From: Salminus brasiliensis
Taxonomy: Eukaryota > Chordata > Actinopteri > Characiformes > Bryconidae
NCBI RefSeq assembly: GCF_030463535.1
Contig: NC_132878.1
Location: 39,809,554 to 39,873,553 of the forward strand
Reading direction: 5' to 3'
DNA: 64,000 nt
Each line of letters opens with the position of its first letter. Position 1 is the first letter of the stretch. Below are positions 52,600-64,000 of the stretch, piece after piece. The notes under the pieces were generated by a model that searched no databases, was not told where the DNA came from, and saw only the letters and a list, made by a program, of their open reading frames with translations. The position numbers and the translations under genes are program-made.

Positions 52600-53450
52600 G
52601 AAATGTCCACAAACGTCGGACAAGTACATAAATATATAAGTGTATATTTAGAGACTATGAACTTAGTTGGGGCTTCCTTACTACAAATTACTCCATCAGT
52701 ATGGCCTGGCATGGAGGCCCTTAGCTTGTGGTCCGGAGAGTTGGCCGGCCAATCAAGCACAGTAATAGGATGGTCAGCAAATCATCTGGTAGTAGTTTTG
52801 GCAGTGTTGGGCAGGTGCTAAGGCCTGCTGGAAAAGAAAATTTGCATCTCCAAACGTTTGTCAACAGATGAAAGCTTCTCCTGGTAGACACCTGTGTTGA
52901 CTTTGGACTTGACAAACACAGTGGACCAACACCAGCAGATGGTTTGGCACCCAAAACCATCAAAGACTGATGAAACTTCACACTGGACTTCAGCCATCTT
53001 GGATGTTGTGCTCTCTTGACTTTAGGCTTTGGAGAACTGAGCAACAGTCCAGTTCTATTTCTCCTTAGCACAGATGAGACACTTCTGACTTTGTCTTTGA
53101 TTCAGGAGTGGCTTAATATCCTAAAATAATTACCTGGAGACGTCTGTGCTTGGTGGCTCTTGGTGTACTGACACCAGCCTCAGTCCAAATTCTTGAATCT
53201 GCTTTTCTTGACAATCATCTGAAGAGTGTGGTCCATCCCTGTTGCTTGTGCACCTTTTGCTACCACATTTCCCTCTTCCAGACAACCTTCCATTAATATG
53301 CTTTAATACAGCACTCTGAGTACAGCTTTTTAAGGCAGCAGCCCATTCTCTTTTTTTAGTATTAAGAAAGCTTTGAAATTTTCATCACCTGGCCTTTTCT
53401 CATTTTTACTCACTTAGACATTCAGAGTAACAGACATTTTGATCATGAGT
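52600..53450 (-). mobile_element. decayed Tc1 transposase gene, distinct family
   Basis: On the minus strand broken frames give VKFHQSLMVLGA followed by PSAGVGPLC (the VMVWGA-SAGVGPLCF block), then VNTGVYQEKL in another frame, and VLDWPANSPDHKL (DWPANSPDLNPIENLW block) near 52720-52760. Upstream pieces near 53100-53300 fit the DNA-binding half. Many frame shifts and stops make it non-functional. It differs from the families in the slc22a23 introns. Confidence 0.7.
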
Positions 53451-56059
53451 GCTAAAATGTTCGACCCTGCCTTGCTATGGCGGTTGTGTTCATGTATTGT
53501 GTAATACCAATATATAAAACATATGTTAACAAATGTATGTATAAATTGCACACAAATAGACAAACAATGGCTGTGCTGAGCAAAGATCAATGTACATTAG
53601 AGCTGCCTAAGTTTGGCCCATGTAGGCACTTAATTTGGTCTTTCTGCCTAACCCACTTCCTCACATATATTTTTTAAACTTATCTTATTTTCCTTATCAA
53701 ACTATATATTTTCAACATTTTAATATCCAAATAGACCATACTGGTATGGAGCATATCTTGGAGCATAGCAAAAACTCTACATCTACATCTACAGTGATAT
53801 CTTCAGTGCAACCCTTCTATATACATTATTATTTATTATGTATTACTTTGCTGTGGCTTAACTGGCTTAAAATGCTGAGTGGATAACTGTCTGATCTAAA
53901 TAGTTCCACTGTACTTTATTCATCAGAAATGCATTTTGCAACTTGGCCCAAATACTGAACTTTCAGCCATCTTGCAAACATCTGCCCAAGGTACATGGCC
54001 TCTGGCTTCCTCTCATGCACCACATTTGATTAGGACATTTACTGTTTCTTGCTTTTGGAACAAGGTGTTGGACTCTTTTAGCAACACTGGTTTTCCGGTT
54101 TTTCTTTCAGTTCAAATGAGAAAAAGCTGTGTGTGTTTTTTGGTATGTGAGAGCATAAACATGGCAGCAGCTGTTGCAGGATTTTAGGACAGGGGGGTAA
54201 AGGGTGATGTTGCTGTGCACAAATGTTACTCGCTGAAAATGCAGTTAGGAGACTGCTGCTTTGATTGACCTTTGAGGTCAGTAGGCCTGTGCATGCCCCG
54301 TTTGGTGGGTTGTTGAAGGGTTACAATGCTTAGTATACATTTAAATTCCTCTGGTTATGTGCAGCACCATCAGTTCCACTTCACTCGAAGCTGATGGCAT
54401 GACGAGTCCCGGTGACACCGGTAAGCGCTGAAAAAAGCGGCCCTGCGGGCAAATGTTGTCTCTGCAGGTCGTAAAGCACCAGTCAAACCGAGCTCATCTG
54501 CCCTGATGAATGATTTAGTAAAGTAGTCCAAGGACTGTGTTATCACACCAACATTGTTGCAGGGCTTTTTACTCCTATAGGTCATACTTTAGCTCTTTGT
54601 AACAGCACTCCTCAAGATTTCTGAAGTTCAGGAGACCCGACTTAACCCCGGGGTTAACTTTGACGTTCTTCCGTGTGTTTTTGTATTTTGCCTTGGGCTG
54701 ATATCATAGCTGCGGTGTTGTTTTGAAACCCAGTCTATTTCAAGAGAAATCTCACAACTGAAATGTAAACCCGAAAGGCTGACTTTCTTCTCCCTGTTTT
54801 CAGGGCCAAATGGAAAGTGCGACGAATCTCACTACACAATGCCTTTTCACCTCAAATTATGTAACAGCAGTGCATTAGTGTCTGTGTGAGTGTGGGAGAG
54901 GGAGAGGGAGCGAGTGGCAGAGGTAAAGTGTAAGAGGTGTCATTAGCACATAAAAAACAAGCAAATGACTTTCTTGTCTTTTTTATTCCCACACTAAAGT
55001 GCAGCTGTGATATTTAATGTTTAATGTTAGAGGATTTCGATGTTTCGGAATGAGAGGAAGGAGCGCGCTGAGCGGTGAGAAGGAGGGGGGGAGGAGAAAG
55101 GAAGGGGTGTAAAAGAAGCGCTTCAAAAGCAGTGTGGTCAGCGACTCAATATTAGTGCGCATGTTTCAGTTTCTGTGAGTGTGAAAAGCAAAATTAGAGT
55201 TCAAAAGAACAGCGATGGAAACAGAATTGAAAATTATACTCAGGTTGAAATATTGTTGCTTCAGAGCAAATCTGATTAATCAAATTAGCAAATCAAATTA
55301 GATACTAATTAAGATGCAATAGTACTTCAAGTTTTAGGGAAGCATAAAAAACCCTATAAACTTTGCTGAAGGTTACCTGTAGGTGTGTACAGAGGTTATG
55401 GCACATTTAATTATGGTTTATTTTTCAGTTAAATTCACCAACATATAGCATATCTAACCTATTTTTGCCATCCTGCAAGAACCTTGTGTCTTTATTTTTC
55501 ACTATTTGACATTTTATATTGAATGGTTCAATAGAAATGTTCCAAAGTGACTTAGAATGAAATATTGTTACATTGACAGAGACATTACATTTACATTGAC
55601 TTCCATTAAAAGTTAAAAAAGGCTTATTTTGTCTGCTGGAAAGTTTTAATGTATCTCCTGTAAAGGATTGTTAGCCTATTTTACACTTTTTTCCAGACTA
55701 TTTCTACTTTATCTGCTTCTAAATCTGCTTCTTAATTTGGACAAGAATGTCCAAACATTTGTATGCAACTCTATATGTGTACGTGTATCTACAGGATGCA
55801 CATATTTGCATGCTAATCCATGACAGCGTTTTACCAGAAATATGATGCTCTTTGACATGTTTTAGAACAGTTACTCATAAAGGGTTGAGTCTTAAAAATA
55901 GCTTCATCTGGTGAAAGCTAAATCTTCACATATTGCAAAGAAAACATGGGGTTTTGTGCTAATACTGTAATATTTAACATTTGATGGAAATGAATGTTGT
56001 AGAAAAACAACAAAGATGTTTAATGGATATCTGTCCACACTTCATTATATTATACAAAC

Positions 56060-56250
56060 AGTCTTATGCAAAAGTTTGTGCACCCCTGGTCAAATTATAT
56101 GTTAATTCTCTAAGTGTAAATCAGTTCTTACCCCCCACAGATGACACTAAAGCTTAAATACTGTTTAATATTATAAACAAATTGCAAAATAAAAACAGAT
56201 GTTTTATGTTACATTTTTGTTTTGTAAAACATTTTGGAAAGCTCAGGGGT
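56060..56250. mobile_element. end fragment of a CAGTGGCATG-family element
   Basis: 'atgcaaaagtttgtgcaccc' with 'ctggtcaaatta' matches the terminal region of the family whose best copies are at 37500-38408 and 12511-13988. Only the end is preserved. Confidence 0.55.
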
Positions 56251-56494
56251 GGAGTAGTCAGCGGTGGTCAGTGGTAACTGATGACTGGATGGCGGACAGA
56301 TCGAATTCTAGATATTTAGGGTTAATAGGATTAAGCCTGTAGCTGGACGGATATTGGCCAACATTGGCCAGACCCATTACTACCAGACCCCTGAGCTAGT
56401 CACCCCAACTACTACCCAAACAAAGGAAAAATTGTGTTAACCAAATTTAAAAGTGCTCAAATAGAGCAGTCCCTGTCAATATGTGCATGTATTA

Positions 56495-56660
56495 GGCAGC
56501 AAGTGAACAGTCAGTTCTTGACAGTAATGTGTTGAAAGCAGGAAAAATAAGAAAGTGTAAAGATCAGAGCCACTTTGACATAAGCCACACTGTGATGCCT
56601 AGGCACAGCAGGCAGATCTAGTGGGGTGTTCCCAGCATGGTGTGGTTAGTACCTACCAAA
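56495..56660 (+). mobile_element. Tc1 fragment, N-terminal part
   Basis: Resembles the leader and helix-turn-helix start of a Tc1 element ('caagtgaacagtcagttctt', 'gtggggtgttcccagcatgg'). Too decayed to give a frame. Confidence 0.45.
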
Positions 56661-56708
56661 GGTACTAAGAAGGACAAACTAAGTGCTCCAAAGAAGGACA
56701 AACAGTGA

Positions 56709-56985
<277 letters not shown>

Positions 56986-56994
56986 AATACAATT

Positions 56995-57120
56995 TTTTTC
57001 TTTTCTTTCAATGAAAGTCAATGTAACAAGATTTTATTCAGAAAAAATCTGGAGCATTTCTATTAGTTTCTATTAATTCATCATGAAATTTTGACACAGT
57101 GTAAAGAAGCATGACGGATA
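56995..57120. repeat. dispersed repeat family, copy D
   Basis: Contains 'tttcaatgaaagtcaatgta' and 'tctggagcatttctatta', the shared blocks of the family also seen at 15175, 17505, 23880 and 61625. Confidence 0.45.
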
Positions 57121-57989
57121 CAAGTTTTTTGTTTTTTTTTTGCATTACAGCGACGATATTCATCTTGAGAAAGATGCTCAGAGCCCCTGAATTGAAGGTC
57201 AGCTGAGTGTGTTCAAACTGAAATCAGAATCTGGCTCCCTGAAAATGAGTTTGTTAAAATAGACACAGATCAACGTTAACATTTCAGTTCAGTTTGTAGT
57301 ATGACTCACAACATTCACCGCGCAATACTTTGCCCATATTCTCACTGAATTAGCACCCATCTCTCTGATTTAATGGCTGGCTGTGGGGGGACGACTGCAT
57401 TGTATGAGTACATATACGTTAGTCTTTGGTCATGTATTGACTCAGCATGTTTTTGGGGGCGTCATAGATGTTACAGCATAAAGATATGAACAGGTGGCCT
57501 GGGGGAGGGGACGGCTCATTTGAATACCTGACTGTCAACCGCAAGATGTACAGATTTCTGGGAAAATGACTGGGTGAAAGAGAGGGAGGGGGACAGAGGA
57601 GACAGCGGTTAGGTTGTAGTAAAATGGGTATAGCTGTTTATACTCATTTTGCCTAAAAAATCACTGACTCTCAGGTAAATAACACACAGCTGCACTGTTA
57701 GAATTGCGGAATATGTGGCTGTATCATTACCACAGACTTTTCAGTCCATGTTCCCAGGCCTTTTCTGTTTCTTATAATGCTAGCCAGACATTTGACATTG
57801 AGTTCTTTTTAATGGATATTTTATGCTTTCATTTCTTGTAGAACTCTGTCGTCTGTATTAAACTGAACAAATAAACCAATAAATGACTGCATATTTGAAG
57901 GGTTTCCATTCTTTAGAACATAAAAAAGAGAAAAACTATGTGAACTATACACAAGATCCTTCAGGGCTGATTTTTCATTGTTCCATTTA

Positions 57990-58380
57990 TAATTAAGAAA
58001 GTTTTTTTATTTAATGAACATGTAATAACCAATACCTAAAATTCTCAAAGTTCTAAAAGGTTCTTTGTAACAATTTTTGCTGCTAAATGGAACCATATGC
58101 CGGCTTTCCGTCACAGAGCAGAACTATCTTACAATGCAACGCAAGCATTTATGCATTCATAGAATCATCCTATTAACGAAAGAACCCTTATACAACCAAT
58201 TGCAAGGTTTGACGTTCTTAAAATGATTCTATATAGTATTAAAAATAGGTTCTCTAACTTCTCTTAAAGTTACGTAGCAATAGCAGAATGCTGTTTTTAA
58301 TACTAGAGAAGAACCATTTATGCATTGATTTTTTTTAAGTGTCCACAGTTCTTTACAAAACCACCCCGTTACTATATAAA
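57990..58380. repeat. GGTTCTT/AAGAACC foldback-type repeat
   Basis: Multiple direct and inverted copies of GGTTCTTT and AGAACC spread over about 400 bp, like the shorter element at 47985-48185. Ends are not clear. Confidence 0.4.
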
Positions 58381-58654
58381 AAAAACCTTGGGCAACCTAC
58401 TATAAAGGTGTACACATTCAGAACAGCGGTAACAACAGCAGAAGCTCTAGCAAAAGAAGCAAATGCCTCTTTCCAAAAAAAGGTACAAGCATTCGAGTGG
58501 TTCTTGATGTCGTACTTGATGTATTTGGCATGCAGTCGCAGTGTAGTGCAGCATATGTATCCAGCTGCGTACTGTGTTTTTTTTGTATCTAGGTATCAGT
58601 ACTGACTTTAATATATTGCAGTATCTAATCTTAGTTAGATATTTTTGGACTGTT

Positions 58655-58725
58655 CCCACTGAGTGGAGAGTGAGGCACTTCTTTAAGTGTCTCTGGATAA
58701 GAGCATCTGCTAAATACCGTACATG
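58655..58725 (+). mobile_element. retroposon tail
   Basis: 'gtgtctctggataagagcat' followed by 'ctgctaaataccgta' is the widely shared 3' tail of fish SINE/LINE families. Only the tail is recognised. Confidence 0.5.
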
Positions 58726-59389
58726 TCAATGTTTGAGTGTTAACGTTTCTATATAGAACCATTGCTTGCTTTTATTAAAAACCCTTGAAGAACCAGCGTT
58801 AGGGGTGAAGTCTAGACAGGTTTTCATGAACAGCTGTTTCCCTAATGGAATCATGAGGAGGTTAAGCAGTCAGAAGAGGAACACTGAAAAACAGCTACTA
58901 CACTCTCTCCTCATGCCCATGTTCATATGCATGTTCATGTTCTACCATCATAAATGTTTTGTGTGTGCGTGTGTGTGGGTGTGTGTGCCAAGTGCTGAGT
59001 AACATTGAGATCCCTGAGGACTTAGGGTGTTCAGGGTTCAGGTCTAGTCATCTCTGAACAAAAGTTCAGCATCTCACAGCAGTGTGACTCAACCTTGAAC
59101 GGAAAATGTGCAGTGTCAGCCCAGCTCTCGGCACAGCCGGGGAGGGGGGATTTGGCCCTTCTGGCTCTTCAGACCCTTCCCGAGAAGCATGAGGGTGTTG
59201 TTTCATTCAGCAGCACCCAGGAGTGGACAGCACCTGCTTTAAACGGCATGAGGGTACTCCCCTCAGAAGAACATGGGTAAAGTGGCTCAGTGCTATACAA
59301 CAGCAGACACACTTATAGGGGCAGTTCAGCTGCTTTTAGGGCCAACTCGTTCTGACAAGACAAACGTTACAATCAGAGAGGGCTCTCCA

Positions 59390-59571
59390 GTTGCGCGTGT
59401 GCGAGTGCGAGTGCGTGTGTGTGCTAAACTTTCGTGGAACCACTGGCGCACATCTGGCCCCTGCCTGAGCGTCGATGACGCTGCGCCTCTCGCACGCAAA
59501 TAATCAGGAAAGCTGCGGGTGAAATTGGAACGAGATGAGTTTCAAATGTCAAAATATCTGGTGGGCGAGGT
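59390..59571 (+). promoter_or_regulatory. candidate non-coding first exon and promoter of irf4
   Basis: A CpG-rich stretch ends in a consensus donor (GCGAG followed by GTAAGAAC, near 59571). Mammalian IRF4 has a non-coding first exon, so this could be its counterpart, splicing to an acceptor such as the CAG near 59897-59899. This is inference from one splice-site match. Confidence 0.35.
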
Positions 59572-59615
59572 AAGAACATCGGGCTGGTAAAATGATGATA
59601 AGGAGACTATACAAC

Positions 59616-59656
<41 letters not shown>

Positions 59657-59674
59657 GATTATTATTATTATTAT
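59616..59674. repeat. (ATT)n microsatellite
   Basis: TTA/ATT run with one interruption, about 260 bp upstream of the irf4 start codon. Confidence 0.95.
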
Positions 59675-59825
59675 ATTAATGTTAATGTCGTTGTTGTTTA
59701 TGTATGGCCTACATTACATTACTACTACTAATTATTATATAAGTACCAATGTTTTAATATTTAAAACAATTTTTTTATTATTATTATTTTTTTTTAAACT
59801 ATGATTTGTAGCCGTCGTTGTTGTT

Positions 59826-59885
59826 ATTAATAATAATAATAATAATAATTATTATTATTATAATTATTATAATTATAATAATAAT
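59826..59885. repeat. (AAT)n/(ATT)n foldback
   Basis: An AAT run followed by an ATT run and again AAT, self-complementary, ending 49 bp before the irf4 start codon. Confidence 0.92.
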
Positions 59886-59934
59886 ACATTAGTTCACCAG
59901 TTTATTTACTGATGCCGTGCTCAAGGGTGGCAGC

Positions 59935-60187
59935 ATGTCGGGGCTCAGCGGGAACGGTAAGCTGCGGCAGTGGCTGATCGAGCAGGTGGACGGGGGAAGA
60001 TATCCGGGGCTGGTGTGGGAGGACAGCGACAAGACGGTGTTCCGCATCCCGTGGAAGCACGCAGGCAAGCAGGACTACAACCGGGACGAGGACGCTGCGC
60101 TCTTTAAGGTGAGTTAAGCAGCTGGTGCTCCCTATAGATGTGCTCCAGGCAAGGGTCCCCTCTCCTGACGGCGCTGTGTGGTCTCTT

Positions 60188-60223
<36 letters not shown>

Positions 60224-63200
60224 GGCCTGGGCGCTGTTTAAGGGGAAATACCGCGAGGGCATCGATAAGCCTGACCCCCCCACGTGGAAGACGCGCCTGC
60301 GCTGCGCTCTCAACAAGAGCAACGACTTTGAGGAGCTGGTAGAAAGAAGCCAGCTGGACACATCTGACCCCTATAAAGTGTACCGAGTGATCCCAGAGGG
60401 CACCAAGAGAGGTGGGCAGCGCTTTACATCTTTCAGTTCGAGTCATTTTACTGAGGGACGGAGCTCGCGCTGCTCTCGCGCCGTCGAAATCACCTCTTCT
60501 CTTTATGTTGCTCCTTTCCTTCTCAGGGTCAAAGTCCTATGAGAGCACCTCCACACTCACAGGCCCTCACAGCTACCCAGTCTACCCGCCATACACACCT
60601 CTGCAGAGTCAGGTACACCCTCAGACACACACACATCTCTGTGTGGGAGCATGCCTGTAGTGGTTATGGAGGGTATGAGAGAGTGAGGGGTATGAGAGAC
60701 AGGCTGAATTCAGGGACTTTGGAGATACTTCCTTTAATACTCTGTATAATTTCTAGATGAATATACTTTATATATTTTATAACATACCAAAATACATACC
60801 ATGTGCATCACTAACAGCAATAATATCATTTTCTTCTAATATCATAATTGAAAACAACAGCAAACAAACAAAAAAAAAACCCAAACAATAGAAAAAACAA
60901 CATACTAATGGAGCCCTGGTTCATGACCTGATGTAAGGTTATGACCCCCTGTATGCTTATGATGATGCCAGTCTGACGTGGAGTGTGTTTTTGGCACAGG
61001 TGTGTAACTACCTATCTCCGGCTGAGAGACGCTGGAGAGACTTCCCTCTGCCAGAGCAGACTCATGTTCCGGATATACACTCCCCCTACAGCCAAAACGC
61101 ATACACTCCACACTGGGACAACGGTACTGACTCTATATGTGTCTGCATGTGCAAGCATAGCATTGCTACTGGAAGATAACAGTGACCGTCTGTATTCATA
61201 AACATGCATCTTCAGTGCTGAGCAATATTATGTGTCTATCTGTCAGTGCTGATATGTGGAGAAATCCGTGGGAATCCGTATACCTTGGCTTAGCATTACA
61301 GTTAGTGATAATCAGCCGTTTCCAGTCGGATTGTCTCAGTATTGTGCTTTACTAATGTGTGTTATGTCCGTGTAGGTTACCAGATCAGTGGCTCCTTCTA
61401 CAGCTGCAGTGCCTTTGAACCTTCTCCACCCTCCTTTAACTTAGACCAGAGTTTGCGATCAGCGGAGGCTTTAGCTCTTTCAGGTACACACCCACATACC
61501 CACACTTATACCCACCCCTGCCATGTAATCCCACATCAAGAAAGCCATGCACTGAACTGACCTGATGCAGCTTATTTATACACACACACACACACACACA
61601 ATACAAACAGTACGTAATTACCACGATATATCGGCACTGTCACGTAAAAGCCTCCAGTCTTCAAAGCAGCAATGTTACAGGAGAAGGAAAGGAACCTTAA
61701 CTTTCAATGGAAGTCAGTGTAAAAATAGTTAATCCCAAGTCATTGTGGACCAAATGTTTCTGTTAGTCTGTTAAAATCTGAACATGCAAAGAAGGGACTA
61801 ATAGAACCCCTCAAGGTGATACCTTAGTATGCATTACAGTATGCATACTACACTATACAGTATACCATAGTATGCATTTGTATTCGTTCACAATTCTGGA
61901 GTTCCAATACTAGACACATGCTTGATTATATTGATATTATTTTTCACATTGAAATAAAAGTAGCTAACTCCTCCACCTGTGTTTAGACCCCAGGCTGCAG
62001 GTGTGTGTGTACAGTGGAGAGTCTCTGGTCAGAGAAGTGACCGTGTTCAGTATGGATGGCTGCAGACTGGCTCCCTATGAGGAGAACCAGGCCTACGGAG
62101 GACCAGAGCTGGTGCCCCTCCCTCAGGCTGAGGGCAGTGAGCTGGAGAGTGGCGTTCAGATCTGGATGGCCCCGGAAGGCCTGTGTGCCCGGCGTCTCTG
62201 CAACGCCAGAGTCTACTGGGAGGGAGCGCACGCCCCTTACACTGACAAGCCTAACAAACTGGAGAAAGACCAGACCTGCAAGCTTCTGGACACTCAGCTA
62301 TTGATCGCAGGTTGGAACAATTCCAAATCATAGTTCTCCATTCTCCAAACACGAAAACATCCTTTCTTTTGTGAAATAAGGTTTTGAGGTATTACCTCCT
62401 TCCTCCATACATGATAACTATGTATATATATATATGACAGCCGATGTCTACAGCAACATAGACCTGAGGATTTTAGTCTGTTGGCCTACAGGACAAAATA
62501 GTTTGACCCCTTGAAATGTACTTTTACAATTTTGCATTACTTCATCTGAAATTCAGTGGAGAAAGGGCTACTCATACAGCAACTGACCCTCTGTCTTCCT
62601 GAAAGGTGGTGGACTAACGCTAGGCGTTACTGAAACGTAGATCGGACTTTCCAGAGCGCAACTGCATCCCCTGTTCTGATGCTCAGCTGGCAATCCCCCC
62701 AGATTCCAGCCGTGTGCATATGAGAAAGAAAAAGAGGAAGAGTGACCTCTCTTATTCATTACCACTCTCTCTCTCTCGCTCTCTCTCTCTTTCAGAGTTG
62801 CAAGCTTATTTTCTGCAGGCACGTCCCCTGCCCCGATGTCAGGTGCTGTTGTATTTCGAGGAGTGTCACAACACCCAGAGGAGGCCCATAACAGTGCAGG
62901 TATGGCATCTACTTGTAGATGCACAAGTAAATTCTTAGTATTCAGTTTAGCTAATGGATGTTTTCCAACTTCCAGGCATTTTACCAGTCAATGCTACTAA
63001 ATGAAGTGAATGTGAAGCTATGCACACACCACAGAGACAGGGACTAAACTAGAGAAACTCTCAGCTAGTGAGGACCTCTCTCTCCCCCCATGCAGGTGGA
63101 GCCGCTATTCGCTCGTCAGATTCTCCTCATCTGCCAGCAGAGCAGCACGAACCACATGAGGGCTCATGAGCTCATGCCACTGCTCTGGGACCAGCTGCCC

Positions 63201-63350
63201 CACCCACAGCAGGACTACCCCACCAGTAGTCCCAATCAACCCCATGGCAACACTCTGCATGACTGGACTCCCTCCACCCAGTCTGCAGAGCAGGGCATGC
63301 TCAAGAGGGAGAGCGACCTCGGCGAATGCAAGAGCAGACTAATCTCATAG
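59935..63350 (+). CDS. irf4: interferon regulatory factor 4, complete
   Basis: Exons: 59935-60108, 60225-60411, 60527-60612, 61000-61123, 61376-61483, 61987-62310, 62796-62899, 63096-63350; 453 aa (human 451). IRF4 is a nuclear transcription factor that works with PU.1/SpiB or BATF-JUN in lymphocytes and also acts in pigment cells. The DNA-binding domain (residues 1-115) has the five-tryptophan pattern W13, W28, W40, W60, W79. The contact helix is TRLRCALNKSNDF with R84 and C85. IRF4-type blocks are IPWKHAGKQDYNRDEDAALF and KGKYREGIDKPDPPTWK. The interferon-association domain spans about 227-400 (WMAPEGLCARRLC, DQTCKLLDTQ, VEPLFARQILL). IRF8 fits less well. The start at 59935 (MSGLSGNGK) lacks about 17 residues of the mammalian N-terminus. 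The fish a or b copy cannot be told. Confidence 0.95.
60191..60220 (+). repeat. (CT)n run forming the irf4 exon 2 pyrimidine tract
   Basis: Fifteen CT units followed at once by GCAG and the second coding exon; the microsatellite itself is the polypyrimidine tract. Confidence 0.97.
61625..61770. repeat. dispersed repeat family, copy E
   Basis: 'atatcggcactgtcacg', 'gttacaggagaaggaaagg', 'aactttcaatggaagtca' and 'cccaagtcattgtgg' in order; the clearest copy in the window. It lies in the irf4 intron before exon 61987-62310. Confidence 0.6.
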
Positions 63351-63820
63351 AGCCAGAACGAATGGCCTTTGCTTTGACTAAAGAAAGAATGTGATTTTAC
63401 AATACTTTTACCTTCTTATATTGTTTTTTTTTTTTCTTTGAAGCATTGTTTGTATTTCCTTTTCATTTTTGTATTTCATGAGACCTTTCTACAGTAACTC
63501 AGGGGCAAATGACACGCTTCATTTTATTTTTAATATAAAAACACAGTGCAAACGGCATGATGCGTCACGGCTACATGTATCCACAAAAGCCTAAATCATT
63601 TAAGTTGAACAGCTATGGCTTGCTTAGTTTCTAGGAGTTCACCTGAGAAAATACAGGGCCATTTTCTGTCTCAAGGGAAATCTGGATTCAGACTAGCATT
63701 AACATAACCCTATTCTGTATAAACAAATAACCTGTTTCTTTGCTGACCTCTGTTAATCTGTTCCATAAAGCATTACCCTGGCTTTATATGAATAAATAAA
63801 TAGACCAATAAAATCAAGTC
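63351..63820 (+). other. irf4 3' UTR with polyadenylation signals
   Basis: AT-rich sequence after the irf4 stop. AATAAA at 63791-63796 and again at 63807-63812 gives a 3' UTR of about 470 bp. It ends against a possible polyadenylation signal for the opposite strand at 63832-63837. Confidence 0.6.
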
Positions 63821-63831
63821 TGTATGCATCA

Positions 63832-63837
63832 TTTATT
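63832..63837 (-). other. candidate polyadenylation signal, minus strand
   Basis: AATAAA on the minus strand, about 60 bp past the stop of the possible partial exon at 63898-64000. Confidence 0.35.
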
Positions 63838-63897
63838 TATTGAATTCACTTCAACATAGCAACAATAAATAGAACATTCAATGGTGATAACTAGACA

Positions 63898-64000
63898 TCA
63901 AAAGGTTCTGGATTCAAAGAGCCGAACATTATCACTCTTCGGGAAGGTTAAAGTGAAATCATTTGTGCCCTGTACATGGGGCATTTGAACATACAGAGGG
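63898..64000 (-). CDS. possible last exon of a convergent gene (partial)
   Basis: On the minus strand the frame is open from the window edge for 33 codons (including MPHVQGTNDF and SDNVRLFESRTF) and stops at 63898-63900. A minus-strand AATAAA follows about 60 bp later at 63832-63837. In human, EXOC2 lies tail to tail with IRF4, so position suggests exoc2. I cannot recognise the peptide as its C-terminus, and the open frame is short enough to be chance. Confidence 0.3.
   Translation of the reverse strand, partial: PLYVQMPHVQGTNDFTLTFPKSDNVRLFESRTF

Overview
The window is nuclear DNA from a ray-finned fish. It has intron-rich vertebrate genes with GT-AG introns, long (CA)n and (CT)n microsatellites, many decayed Tc1/mariner transposons, short inverted-repeat elements and tRNA-derived SINEs. 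Several repeats are of the kind common in otophysan fishes such as characins and catfishes, but that narrower placement is only an inference. There is no bacterial, phage or CRISPR content.

Five protein genes can be read exon by exon, and a sixth may enter at the right edge. From left to right: (1) the 5' half of desmoplakin (dsp, minus strand, 826-14671, 19 coding exons, continuing off the left edge); (2) the orphan transporter slc22a23 (plus, 25547-41535, 10 exons, 621 aa); (3) the proteasome assembly chaperone psmg4 (minus, 44692-45701, 3 exons, 126 aa); (4) the serine hydrolase bphl (minus, 47399-50117, 7 exons, 283 aa); (5) the transcription factor irf4 (plus, 59935-63350, 8 coding exons, 453 aa); (6) a possible last exon of a convergent gene (minus, 63898-64000). 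All splice phases agree in the five gene models and every total length is a multiple of three.

The human orthologues of all five lie on 6p24-p25, so this is a compact form of that block. slc22a23 and psmg4 are tail to tail, as in human, and dsp and slc22a23 are head to head across about 10.9 kb. The genes do not form a pathway: dsp is a desmosome linker, slc22a23 a membrane transporter-like protein, psmg4 a 20S assembly factor, bphl a probable mitochondrial hydrolase and irf4 a lymphoid and pigment-cell regulator. Their grouping reflects conserved synteny.

The rest is intron and intergenic sequence, largely built from decayed mobile elements: at least ten Tc1-type copies or fragments, one 301-bp element with 44-bp inverted ends, several other short inverted-repeat elements and two SINE copies. 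I see no previously undescribed biological system. The most useful observations are microsatellites that form or abut splice sites, a three-unit repeat inside the slc22a23 coding sequence, and well-bounded transposons with internal deletions or nested insertions.
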